A stretch of 64,000 bases of DNA from JAIQFL01 sp035295745. GTDB lineage: Bacteria > Acidobacteriota > Terriglobia > Bryobacterales > Bryobacteraceae. The notes below the pieces were generated by a model. The model made no database searches. It was not told where the DNA came from and saw only the letters and a list, made by a program, of their open reading frames with translations. Positions 16,673 through 24,917 of this stretch are shown here, one piece after another. Position 1 is the stretch's first letter; each line of letters starts with the position of its first letter. Location of the stretch: the NCBI GenBank assembly GCA_035295745.1, contig DATGIL010000051.1, positions 1 to 64,000 on the forward strand, in the 5' to 3' direction. The position numbers and the translations under genes were made by a program.

Positions 16673-17743
16673 CTACATCCACGCCCGCCCGTATTGTACC
16701 GGCGGAACCGGTTCCACTCCCAGTGCCTTTGCAGCGCGCAGCGGGAAATAGGGATCGCGCAGCGATTCGCGCGCCATCAGAATCAAATCCGCCTTGCCGG
16801 CGCGCACGATTTCATCCGCCTGCGATGCTGTCGTGATGAGACCGACGGCGCCCGTCGGGAGCCCGGTGTCGCGTCGAATCCGCTCCGCGAATGGGACCTG
16901 ATATCCGGGCACCATAGGGATCTTCTGTTGCAACGCCAGTCCGCCCGATGAGCAATCGACCAGGTCGACTCCGTGCCGGCCCGCCAGCGCCGCCAGTTTC
17001 ACCGAGTCGTCAATCGTCCAGCCGCCATCTACCCAGTCGCTGGCTGAGATCCGGAGAAACACTGGCAGATGCGCAGGCCACACCTGTCGCACGGCCTGAA
17101 TGACCTCGGCGGCGAAACGGCATCGATTGCTGAATTCCCCGCCATACTCATCGGTACGATGGTTGCTGAGCGGCGAGAGAAATTCATGGATCAGGTAGCC
17201 GTGCGCACTGTGAATCTCCACGACCTGAAATCCTGCTTGCACCGCCCGCTCCGCGCCCATGCGAAAGGCCGTCACGATCGATTGGATCTCCGATTTTGAC
17301 AACTCGCGAGGCAGCGGGTCATCGGGGCGAAACGGTAACGCGCTCGGTGCCACAGTCCGCCATCCACCATCCGCTTCGCGGATCGCCGCGCCCCCGTCCC
17401 AAGGACGCTGCACACTGGCCTTCCTGCCCGCGTGGGCCAATTGAATGGCGGGCACGGCGCCGTGCTCGCGCAGGAATGCGGCGATGCGCGTCAGTGGTCC
17501 GATATGTTCATCTTTCCAGATGCCGGAATCGGCTGGCGAGATTCGTCCTCGGGCTTCGACTGCGGTGGCTTCGACCATAACCAGCCCGGAGCCTCCTACT
17601 GCGCGGCTGCCCAGATGCACCAGGTGCCAGTCAGTGGTAAATCCGTCGACGCAGGAATACTGACACATCGGTGACACGGCGATTCGATTACGAAGTGTTA
17701 CATCGCGCAGTTTTAGAGGTGTAAACAAGTGAGGGGAGCTCAT
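16673..17743 (-). CDS. Old Yellow Enzyme family NADH:flavin oxidoreductase (YqjM-like)
   Basis: A 356-residue FMN-dependent TIM-barrel ene-reductase of the YqjM (NamA) class. It opens LFTPLKLRDVTLRNRIAVSPMCQYS, where the Cys of MCQYS is the redox-tuning cysteine of YqjM-type enzymes. HAGRKAS supplies the conserved histidine region, and EIHSAHGYLIHEFLSPLSNHRTDEYGG is the FMN/substrate block. VGLITTASQADEIV and DLILMARESLRDPYFPLRAA form the C-terminal phosphate-binding end. It reduces activated C=C bonds using NAD(P)H; the physiological substrate is unknown. It is a monocistronic gene. Confidence 0.92.
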   Translation of the reverse strand: MSSPHLFTPLKLRDVTLRNRIAVSPMCQYSCVDGFTTDWHLVHLGSRAVGGSGLVMVEATAVEARGRISPADSGIWKDEHIGPLTRIAAFLREHGAVPAIQLAHAGRKASVQRPWDGGAAIREADGGWRTVAPSALPFRPDDPLPRELSKSEIQSIVTAFRMGAERAVQAGFQVVEIHSAHGYLIHEFLSPLSNHRTDEYGGEFSNRCRFAAEVIQAVRQVWPAHLPVFLRISASDWVDGGWTIDDSVKLAALAGRHGVDLVDCSSGGLALQQKIPMVPGYQVPFAERIRRDTGLPTGAVGLITTASQADEIVRAGKADLILMARESLRDPYFPLRAAKALGVEPVPPVQYGRAWM

Positions 17744-17838
17744 TCGCTTCCAGTATCGCAGGTGCTTACCGTAAGATTACCGGCTCACACTGCATTCTTG
17801 CCGCGCCACTACGCAAGCTAAGAGTAGGAGAAACAGAA

Positions 17839-18939
17839 ATGATAGCGTTTGTGGGAATCCTGTTTGCGGCTGCCGTAGTGCCGAGTCCGGAATATCGCGC
17901 TGCGCAGGAGTTAAGTGAGCACGCGCGACAGTTGTACGACCAGGCTCAATACACGCAGGCGGAACCTCTCTACCGGCAGGCGGTAGAGGCGTGGGGCCGT
18001 TTGGGACCGGACGCCGCGCAAAATCGCGCGATCGATCTTCGCAATCTGGGCGCACTGTTGCGCGCCATCGGCCGCTATCACGACGCCGAACCGCTCCTCA
18101 ATGAAGCGGTGCGGGAGCTGGAAGTGACGGGAAGCGACTCGATGGAGCTGGAGCGGGCGCTCTTCAATCTGGCAGCGCTGTACCGCTCTGAAGGCGAACT
18201 GCCGCGGGCCGAATCGTTCGCGATCCGGGCCGTGGATCTCGCAGGGAAACGCGCCGATGTGCCGGCGCCGGATCGGCAGGCTCCGCGCCTGGTGCTGGCA
18301 TCGATATACCTGGACCAGCGCCGGTATCAAGAGGCCGAATCGGTGCTGAATGAGGCGCTCGAAGGCGCCGATGGTGCCATCGCGGCGGCGGCTTACAACA
18401 GCTTGTCGAGCATCGCGATTAACCGCGACGATTTTCCCAAGGCGGAGGAGTATGCGCGTCAGGCCCTCTACTTTGCACGCCTGGCTTTACCGCCGGGACA
18501 TCCCGCGGTGGCCGCCGCGTGGAATAACCTGGCACAGGCCAGCAGATTCGAGGGCAAATATCTGGAGGCGGAGCGGGACTACCGCCAGGCCATCAGCGTG
18601 TGGGAGGACAAGCTGGGTCCTGCGCACCCTTTCGTGGCGCAAGGACTCATGAACCTCGCGGCGTTTTATCATGAGCGGGGACGCGAGGCCGGCGCCGAAT
18701 CGTTGTACGCACGTGCCGCGGAGATTCTGGAGGAGGCGTTTGGCAAAACGGATCCGCGTACCCTCTCGGCGCGCAACGAGCTGGCGGAGGTGCTGCGGGC
18801 GGAGCGCCGTTTCACGGAATCGGAAAAACTCGGACGCAGTACGCTGGAAGGTCTCGAGAAGGTGCTTCAGGCGGGGGATCCGGCTCTGTTGAGAGCGCAG
18901 ACCAACTACGCGCGGTTACAGGCTACGAAGTACAAATGA
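17839..18939 (+). CDS. Exported tetratricopeptide repeat protein (kinesin light chain-like)
   Basis: A 366-residue protein made almost entirely of TPR_12-type 42-residue repeats (ALFNLAALYRSEGELPRAES, AAWNNLAQASRFEGKYLEAE, LMNLAAFYHERGREAGAESL), preceded by a short hydrophobic signal (MIAFVGILFAAAVV). GGAGAAACAGAA precedes the ATG as ribosome-binding site. It is a probable periplasmic protein-protein interaction scaffold without a catalytic domain. The downstream flank is the 43-bp repeat block. Confidence 0.85.
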   Translation: MIAFVGILFAAAVVPSPEYRAAQELSEHARQLYDQAQYTQAEPLYRQAVEAWGRLGPDAAQNRAIDLRNLGALLRAIGRYHDAEPLLNEAVRELEVTGSDSMELERALFNLAALYRSEGELPRAESFAIRAVDLAGKRADVPAPDRQAPRLVLASIYLDQRRYQEAESVLNEALEGADGAIAAAAYNSLSSIAINRDDFPKAEEYARQALYFARLALPPGHPAVAAAWNNLAQASRFEGKYLEAERDYRQAISVWEDKLGPAHPFVAQGLMNLAAFYHERGREAGAESLYARAAEILEEAFGKTDPRTLSARNELAEVLRAERRFTESEKLGRSTLEGLEKVLQAGDPALLRAQTNYARLQATKYK

Positions 18940-18963
18940 GGGACGGGTGAAAAAGGATCGGTC

Positions 18964-19176
18964 GGGACCGCCCCCTTACGGTCGCGGCTCGTAAGCTGCC
19001 AAAAGCGGGACCGCTCCCTCACGGTCGCGGCTCGTAAGCTGCCAAAAGCGGCAACGCTCCCTCACGGTCGCGGCTCGTAAGCTGCCCAAATCGGGAACGC
19101 TCCCTCACGGTCGCGGCTCGTAATCGGTCCGAACCGGGACCGCTCCCTCACCGTCACGGTCGCGGGTCGCAAGTTC
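18964..19176 (+). repeat. 43-bp tandem repeat, about five copies
   Basis: Units start at 18964, 19007, 19050, 19093 and 19136. Each has the form GGGACCGCTCCCTCACGGTC followed by GCGGCTCGTAAGCTGCC and a few variable bases. The last unit is imperfect. The core (GCTCCCTCACGGTCGCGGCTCG) parallels CGCTTGCTnACGCGCGCGGCTCG seen at other loci, and one inverted copy occurs at 51704-51734. No unique spacers are present, so this is not a CRISPR array. Confidence 0.93.
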
Positions 19177-19242
19177 TGCAACACTACGCTCGATTAACGA
19201 TGGGCGGTCGGCGGGCGTTAGCAAGCGATCGCCGCAAACCTA

Positions 19243-20628
19243 CTACCGTCGGGCCAGGCAGAAAATTCTCGCTGCGGGTTGAGGCGTTGTGAACTGAGCG
19301 CAGGAGTCCGCAAACACGTAGTGAATGTTGGACTCCTGCTGCTGTTTCGGTGTGTAGGTCGCGGTCAGGAACATGACTGGCTGAGCAGCTACGAAATCCT
19401 CAGTGATCACGTACTTAAGCCCATCGCGGGGTAGCGCATTGATCTGCAGTGCGACCGCCGTTGCGCCGTCATCGAAGGCCGGCGGCACGTGGGGATCGGT
19501 GGCCCATCGGTAGAAATAAGTGTAAAAAGGCTCGCACGCGAGGAGCAGCAGGAACGCGGCGCTGAGCACTTGCATCAATTTTTGCGGAACACGAGCCGAG
19601 ATCCAGGAATTTACGTAAACGGCGCCCTCCGCGGCCAACATGGCGACCGGGGGAATCATCAGAATCGCACGCAATGCGTGAGGCACCGCCTCGGCAGACA
19701 GCACGACCGGCACCGCGGCGATTGCGAGCCACCAGAGGGCGAATGCCCGCAGCGTGCGTCCCCGCGCGATTCCCAAAACCAAGAGGATTGCTACGGGCCA
19801 GAACAGCTCGGCCCTCCAAGCGATATTGTGACGCCAGTTGGTGTCGCCGCGCGTGAAGAACATCCGGCCTGTCCTCCAGATATTGCGAAGCACCTCCCAG
19901 CCGGGGTGAGGCACGTGCAGCACCGAGACCTGAACGGAGCGCCCGGTGAGCGTGCCTGTATGCCCGATGAAGTAGAGTGCCAGTGGAAGGATTGTCAGCA
20001 GGGAGGCAGCGGCAAAAGCGAGATGTAACTTCGAGGCTTTGCGGGCATGGTACAGCAGAAAGAGGACGATTAAAACGGGCGTAGCGCGGTAGGCGATGTA
20101 AGTGTAGAAGCCCAACCCGTAAACCGCCCCCGCGAAGAGCGTGGCCGCCAGGTACGGGCGATTTTGACGCCAGCGACGGATACCGACCGCCAGAAAAAAA
20201 AGTGCCCACGTGAGCATACACGGAGCACCGATGGCGCGAAACGCGATGCGCGAGAAGTTGATGTGCCAGAAGCTGGTGGCGAGGAAGAACGTGGCGAGGA
20301 GCGCGATCTGCTCGGTAGCAAGCTCCCCTACCAGATAATAAACTCCCAGCACCGTGAGCACGCCGAAAATCGCTGCGGGAAGACGGAGCACCCAGGTCTC
20401 GTTGCCCCAGACGCGAATGAGGGGTGCCGCGAGGTCGATGTACAGACCTTCGCGGCCACCGTCCTCGGGGTAGAACACCTGGAAATGCCCCGTCTCTAAC
20501 ACCTCCAGCGCGTTGCTGCCGTCCATGGCCTCGTCTCGATAAAGTCCCGGCGGGACGGTACCCAATCGGTGGAAGCGAAGCAGCGCCGCAATGAAGAGAA
20601 TCAGCAGGAGCAGCAGGCGGTGCTTCAC
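19243..20628 (-). CDS. Glycosyltransferase family 39 / ArnT-like membrane protein
   Basis: A 461-residue polytopic protein. The N-terminal loop after TM1 contains YRDEAMDGSNALEVL, with the Asp-Glu pair diagnostic of GT-C glycosyltransferases such as PMT/ArnT, and PEDGGREGLYIDL resembles the second acidic loop. About 10-11 hydrophobic segments follow and the C-terminus is a soluble periplasmic tail. It likely transfers a sugar from a polyprenyl-phosphate donor to protein or lipid at the inner membrane. The start lies 4 bp after the ada stop, so it is the last gene of an SDR-HEAT-ada-GT39 operon. Confidence 0.85.
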   Translation of the reverse strand: MKHRLLLLLILFIAALLRFHRLGTVPPGLYRDEAMDGSNALEVLETGHFQVFYPEDGGREGLYIDLAAPLIRVWGNETWVLRLPAAIFGVLTVLGVYYLVGELATEQIALLATFFLATSFWHINFSRIAFRAIGAPCMLTWALFFLAVGIRRWRQNRPYLAATLFAGAVYGLGFYTYIAYRATPVLIVLFLLYHARKASKLHLAFAAASLLTILPLALYFIGHTGTLTGRSVQVSVLHVPHPGWEVLRNIWRTGRMFFTRGDTNWRHNIAWRAELFWPVAILLVLGIARGRTLRAFALWWLAIAAVPVVLSAEAVPHALRAILMIPPVAMLAAEGAVYVNSWISARVPQKLMQVLSAAFLLLLACEPFYTYFYRWATDPHVPPAFDDGATAVALQINALPRDGLKYVITEDFVAAQPVMFLTATYTPKQQQESNIHYVFADSCAQFTTPQPAARIFCLARR

Positions 20629-20632
20629 AGAT

Positions 20633-21745
20633 TTACCCGGCGCGTTGGGCGCGATGCGCGCGCTCGCGATCGATGAGCGCGCGCTTGCGAGCGATTCCCC
20701 AGCGATACCCGCCTAATTCGCCCGTTCCACGGATGACGCGGTGACAGGGGATGGCGATCGCCACGGGATTGGTGGCGCAGGCCCGCGCAACGGCGCGTGT
20801 CGCAGCCGGCTGCCCAATGGCCGCGGCAACTTCGCCGTACGACTCGACCTCGCCGTACGGGATTGACTGCAAGTAGTTCCAAACGCGCATCTGGAATGCG
20901 GTGGCCCGGATATCGAGCGGGAGTTCCAAGCGCGGCTGGCTGCCATTCAAATGCCGGCTCAGCGCCTGAATCCACTTCTCGAACTCGGGTGGATGGGGCG
21001 TCGCCATGGGCGTGATCGTAGCTTCAGGATACTCTTTGCGTAGTTCAGCGAGCAGGCCCTCCTCGGACTCTCCGAATTCGAGGAAGCAGAGGCCGCGGTC
21101 GGTGGCGCCGATCATCATAAGTCCGACCGGCGACTGCGAAGCGGCCCACGTGATCGCCACGTCGCGTCCGCCTTTGCGGTACTGATTGGGAGTCATGCCG
21201 AGCCGCGTGTCAGCACGTTCGTAAACGCGGCTGGACGAACCGAAGCCCGCGTCGTAGACCGCTTCCGCGACATCTTGCGACGTGCGCAGACTCTCTTTGA
21301 GCTTCCGCATGCGGCAGGCTTCGAGATACTGCTTGGGTGTCAGTCCGACGGCGGCTTTGAAGGTGCGCTGAAAGTGGAACGGGCTCAGGCCCACGCGATC
21401 GGCGAGGCCGGCCAGATCGTGAGGCTGATCGGGATTCGCTTCCAGATAACGGCAGAGCTCGTGAATGCGGGCGGCCGCTGGATCGGACTGAGTTTTTTTC
21501 GGACGGCAGCGAAGGCAGGCGCGCAGGCCGTCTCGTTCGGCATCCAGGGGAGTGGCGTAGAAGCGCACGTTTTTGCGCAGAGGCCGGCGAGAGGGGCAGG
21601 ACGGGCGGCAATAGACGCCGGTCGTGGTGATGCCGTATACAAACTTGCCGTCGAAGGAGCGGTCGCGGGTTTCGACCGCTCCCCAGTATTGTTCCTGGTT
21701 GGCATTTGCGGCCGGGTTCATTTCGCTCTGAATTTGTTTCGTCAT
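20633..21745 (-). CDS. ada: Bifunctional Ada: methylphosphotriester repair/AraC regulator plus O6-alkylguanine-DNA methyltransferase
   Basis: A 370-residue Ada protein. The N-terminal zinc domain has GVYCRPSCPSR and ACLRCRP, giving the four zinc-binding cysteines; the first is the methylphosphotriester acceptor. An AraC-type HTH pair follows (DLAGLADRVGLSPFHFQRTF, DVAEAVYDAGFGSSSRVYER). The C-terminal O6-methylguanine-DNA methyltransferase domain ends with IPCHRVIRG, containing the acceptor cysteine of the PCHR motif, and FQMRVWNYLQSIPYGEV. Both activities should be present. ATG 21745 is chosen from homology; the open frame runs 100 codons upstream into the HEAT gene. The gene sits in an operon, unusual for a methylation-induced regulator. 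Confidence 0.95.
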   Translation of the reverse strand: MTKQIQSEMNPAANANQEQYWGAVETRDRSFDGKFVYGITTTGVYCRPSCPSRRPLRKNVRFYATPLDAERDGLRACLRCRPKKTQSDPAAARIHELCRYLEANPDQPHDLAGLADRVGLSPFHFQRTFKAAVGLTPKQYLEACRMRKLKESLRTSQDVAEAVYDAGFGSSSRVYERADTRLGMTPNQYRKGGRDVAITWAASQSPVGLMMIGATDRGLCFLEFGESEEGLLAELRKEYPEATITPMATPHPPEFEKWIQALSRHLNGSQPRLELPLDIRATAFQMRVWNYLQSIPYGEVESYGEVAAAIGQPAATRAVARACATNPVAIAIPCHRVIRGTGELGGYRWGIARKRALIDRERAHRAQRAG

Positions 21746-21801
21746 GCTTACAGCTTGCGCTTCCTCGCAAAAGCCTTCCACCCGATCCTTGCGGTGCAAT
21801 T

Positions 21802-22767
21802 TTACGTGAATGCGCGGTCGCAAAGAGCTCGGATCGCGGGCCCTGCCTCGGCGGCAGCAACTTCCGCGAGACGACGAGTTTCCGGGTTGCGATCGAGCGC
21901 CAAAACCTCCAAGGCGATCTTTACTTCTTGCGTGCGGCTCTCGCGAATCACGTTTAGCAGGAATTCGATGCCGCTCTGCTGCCTCGAGAGGCCAATCGCG
22001 CGCAGCAGAACCTCGCGGAATTCGGATTCGCGCGTCGAGTCCCAAGTTCTCTTGAGAAGGTCTACCGCGGCCGGCAGGCGCGACGATCCCAAGGCGAGAG
22101 CCGCCTCATGGCGGGCGTCCGGATCGGCATGCAGATAGGCCGAGACAAACGGAATTCCATTCTCGCCTTCCAGTTGGAGCAGTGAATCGAAGACCTGGCC
22201 GACGACCGCCGCCTCCGGATCGCCCAGGCGCGCCTTGAGGCGAAGCAGGAGGGCAGAGTCGTCGCCCTCCATGTGTTGCAGGCCGCGCACCGCCTCCACT
22301 CGCACGGTCAGTGCCGGATCGGCAAGCAGGTCCACCATGTGCCGCAGAATATCTCCGCGGCGCAGATCGTTACATCCGGGCAGGCTGAGCAGGCAGATTC
22401 CGCGGAGCGTGGCTGCGGTGTCTTCCGGCTTTCCGAAAGAAGGCTCCATTTGCACGTGGCGAATGCCGCGAACGAAAGGCGGGGACTCGCAATAGCCCAG
22501 GTCCCGCAGGGCGTTGGCGATCGCGTTCTTCCCCCAGCACTGCGGGTCGCGGCTCACAGGGCTCTCAAACAGGCGGTCATAGGCGCGGAGCAGGTCGGGA
22601 AGCAGATCGTGGAGTTGGAGTTCGGCTACGAGCTTGGCGGCCTTAGCGACAACCATATTGACTCGGTCGGAGAGCGCCTTGCGCAAGGCTGCGGCGGCCT
22701 CATTCGCGGGAGCCTGCCGGAACGAGCCCAGGCGTTCGATTTCGAGTTCGATGTTGCGGTGCGCCAT
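21802..22767 (-). CDS. HEAT-repeat protein
   Basis: A 321-residue alpha-helical protein with HEAT-like repeats, e.g. MVDLLADPALTVRVEAVRGL, RLGDPEAAVVGQVFDSLLQL, ALALGSSRLPAAVDLLKRTW, ALEVLALDRNPETRRLAEVA. There is no signal peptide or enzyme motif. It is probably a cytoplasmic scaffold; related repeat proteins include DNA glycosylases of the AlkD type, and its position immediately upstream of ada makes a link to alkylation repair possible but unproven. It starts 5 bp after the SDR stop. Confidence 0.75.
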   Translation of the reverse strand: MAHRNIELEIERLGSFRQAPANEAAAALRKALSDRVNMVVAKAAKLVAELQLHDLLPDLLRAYDRLFESPVSRDPQCWGKNAIANALRDLGYCESPPFVRGIRHVQMEPSFGKPEDTAATLRGICLLSLPGCNDLRRGDILRHMVDLLADPALTVRVEAVRGLQHMEGDDSALLLRLKARLGDPEAAVVGQVFDSLLQLEGENGIPFVSAYLHADPDARHEAALALGSSRLPAAVDLLKRTWDSTRESEFREVLLRAIGLSRQQSGIEFLLNVIRESRTQEVKIALEVLALDRNPETRRLAEVAAAEAGPAIRALCDRAFT

Positions 22768-22772
22768 GCGAA

Positions 22773-23504
22773 TCAGCTCAGGTAGAAGCCACCGTTCACG
22801 TTGATGGTCTGGCCCGTTATATACGCGTTGCCTGCCAACATCAGGGCTGCATCGGCGACTTCGTCAATGTGGCCGAAGCGGCCGACGGGGATCAGGTCGG
22901 GCCGGGCGTTGGGATTCGTTCGGACCATCTCGGTATCGATGAGCGCGGGCGCGATGGCGTTGACGGTGATTCCCTCTTTCGCGAGCAGTTTGGCATACCC
23001 GCGCGTGAGACCCAGCATGCCCGCCTTGGCTGCGGCGTAGTGCGGACCCACGATGCTGCCTGCCTGCGCGGCAACCGACGACACGTTAATGATGCGGCCC
23101 CATTTTCGCGCGCGCATCTGTGGCAGGACCGCTTGCGTGACCAGAAAGCAGGAGGTGAGATTCATGGCGATCTGTTCGTTCCAATCCTCTTCGCGAATCT
23201 CTTCGATCTTCTGAACGCGAGCGATTCCCGCGTTGTTGACCAGGATCTCAATGGGGCCGAGTTGTTTGTCGACCAACTGCACCAGGGCTTCGACCTGTGC
23301 GCGCTGCGAGACGTCTGCCTGAATCGCAAGCGCGCGCCGGCCGGTCTGCTCAATCTCGCGAACAGCGATGTTGGCGTCTTCCTGGCGGCGATGGTAATTG
23401 ACGGCGATGTGGCATCCGGCGCGTGCCAAGGTGAGCGAGATTCCGCGGCCAATGCCTCGCCCGCCGCCGGTGACGAGTGCCACTTTGCCAGCAAGATCTT
23501 CCAT
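22773..23504 (-). CDS. SDR-family 3-oxoacyl-ACP reductase-like protein
   Basis: A 243-residue classical SDR. It starts MEDLAGKVALVTGGGRGIGRG with the TGxxxGIG cofactor motif, contains NNAG, and has the active-site pair in HYAAAKAGMLGL. ARG at the end of beta-2 (NYHRRQED) suggests NADPH preference. The ATG at 23504 follows AAAGGA and matches family length; the frame is open far upstream only because the tandem repeat block there lacks stops. First gene of the SDR-HEAT-ada-GT39 operon. FabG-type activity is likely, with unknown substrate. Confidence 0.88.
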   Translation of the reverse strand: MEDLAGKVALVTGGGRGIGRGISLTLARAGCHIAVNYHRRQEDANIAVREIEQTGRRALAIQADVSQRAQVEALVQLVDKQLGPIEILVNNAGIARVQKIEEIREEDWNEQIAMNLTSCFLVTQAVLPQMRARKWGRIINVSSVAAQAGSIVGPHYAAAKAGMLGLTRGYAKLLAKEGITVNAIAPALIDTEMVRTNPNARPDLIPVGRFGHIDEVADAALMLAGNAYITGQTINVNGGFYLS

Positions 23505-23582
23505 TCCTTTAGGATAGGCTGGCGACGGCGAATTCGCGCTCTCAAGGGATCGATGTGCACGGATTTTGCGATCGGGCATCGG

Positions 23583-23901
23583 GAAGATCGCTTGCTGGCG
23601 CGCGCGGCTCGTTGCGATTGGACGTGGAGAAGATCGCTTGCTGGCGCGCGCGGCTCGTTGCGGTTGGACATCGAGAGGATCGCTTGCTGACGCGCGCGGC
23701 TCGTTGCGGTTGGACATCGGGAAGGGCGCTTGCTGACGCGCGCGGCTCGTTGCGGTTGGACATGGAGAAGATCGCTTGCTGACGCGCGCGGCTCGTTGCG
23801 GTCGGACATCGAGAAGGGCGCTTGCTGACGCGCGCGGCTCGTTGCGATCGGACAACGGGAAGATCGCTTGCGGACGCGCGCGGCTCGTTGCGAATCGCGG
23901 C
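23583..23901 (+). repeat. 46-bp tandem repeat, seven copies
   Basis: Units start at 23583, 23629, 23675, 23721, 23767, 23813 and 23859. Each contains CGCTTGCTGACGCGCGCGGC then TCGTTGCGGTTGGACAT and a GAAG join. The 23-bp core differs by one base from the long unit in the 2-424 block. The block separates the divergent SDR and 23919 genes and would fall in both 5' leaders. Confidence 0.95.
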
Positions 23902-23918
23902 CGGAGTACGATGAAGGA

Positions 23919-24902
23919 ATGAAGCTCGGGCGACTGGCGGGTCTGGGATTGTTGGTGACGATCCTGGGATCGCGGCCCGCCTTCGGTTGTAAGTGCGAAC
24001 TGTCGCTGAGCGCCTGCAGCGAGACGGCTTATAGCAGTCTGGTCTTCACCGGCACCGTGGAGTCGATCACGCCGCCGTTTCTGATGCGCTGGAATCCGGT
24101 GCCGCAGGAGCAAATTGACCATATCAATCGGGCTCACGAGCAGTATCTGGCGAAGCGCACTCCCGCCGCGTTTGCCGCGCTGAAAGAAGCGGTCCACACC
24201 GCTTTTCCACAGCTTGGCGAGGACCAGCAGCGCCGCCTGGCAAACAGCGCGAGCCCAAAGGCGCTGGTGCAATTGTTGTCTTCCGTTTTGGAAGGCACGC
24301 GGCGGATCCGTTTTCGCGTCCGCACCATCTTCCGTCAGGACGACGACGACAAAAAAGATAAAAAATCGGACGACGATGATGACACCGCAAAGACGGAGAC
24401 CATCGACGTCATGACTCCCTTCGGCGACTGTGGAATCGACTTTCAGGCGGGCGAAACCTACCTGGTGTACGCGTCGGAGGATGAAGAGACGAACATTCTG
24501 GAGACCAGCATCTGCAATCGCACGCGACGTCTCACCGATGCCGGCTCCGATCTGGCGTACCTCTACTTCTACAAAGACCGCAAGAATCCTGGCGGCAGGG
24601 TGCAGGGCTTCACTACCTTCGACCGCTTGTATCAACTGCAGCCGCACGGGGCGGAAGAGATTCCCTCACCGGCTGCCGGTCTCACGATTGAACTGAAGTC
24701 AGACAGTTTACGGCGATACACTGCGTCGAACGGACTGGGCCTCTTCACCTTCGATGGTCTGGCGCCGGGCGATTACCAGGTCACGGCATATCCCGCGAAC
24801 TTTCCCGAGGCGGCGAAGGTGTTGGACGGTCCGCGCCGCATTCACCTGGATGAGAGAGGCTGCGCCACGCAAGTCCTGACCATCCCTAAGGAAGCGCGCT
24901 AG
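23919..24902 (+). CDS. Secreted Cys-rich NTR-like domain plus beta-sandwich hypothetical protein
   Basis: A 327-residue secreted protein. Signal peptide MKLGRLAGLGLLVTILGSRPAFG is followed by CKCELSLSACSETAYSSLVF and GTVESI, which resembles the CxC...C opening of TIMP/netrin-like (NTR) domains. A very acidic patch (DDDDKKDKKSDDDDD) interrupts the domain, and a second Cys block reads TPFGDCGIDFQAGETYLVYA with CNRTRRL. The C-terminus (GLTIELKSDSLRRYTASNG, LFTFDGLAPGDYQVTAYP) is a carboxypeptidase-regulatory/Cna-B-like sandwich. Function unknown; the NTR assignment is by pattern only. ATG 23919 marks the signal peptide start. Confidence 0.7.
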   Translation: MKLGRLAGLGLLVTILGSRPAFGCKCELSLSACSETAYSSLVFTGTVESITPPFLMRWNPVPQEQIDHINRAHEQYLAKRTPAAFAALKEAVHTAFPQLGEDQQRRLANSASPKALVQLLSSVLEGTRRIRFRVRTIFRQDDDDKKDKKSDDDDDTAKTETIDVMTPFGDCGIDFQAGETYLVYASEDEETNILETSICNRTRRLTDAGSDLAYLYFYKDRKNPGGRVQGFTTFDRLYQLQPHGAEEIPSPAAGLTIELKSDSLRRYTASNGLGLFTFDGLAPGDYQVTAYPANFPEAAKVLDGPRRIHLDERGCATQVLTIPKEAR

Positions 24903-24917
24903 CAGTAAGACGCCGGA

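Noticed and set aside
18964..23901. Tandem repeats considered as CRISPR arrays
   Set aside because: Units abut directly with no unique spacers, and no cas gene is present.
24353..24385. DDDDK-type site read as a designed protease site
   Set aside because: It is part of a natural Asp/Lys-rich stretch and has no other sign of a functional cleavage site.
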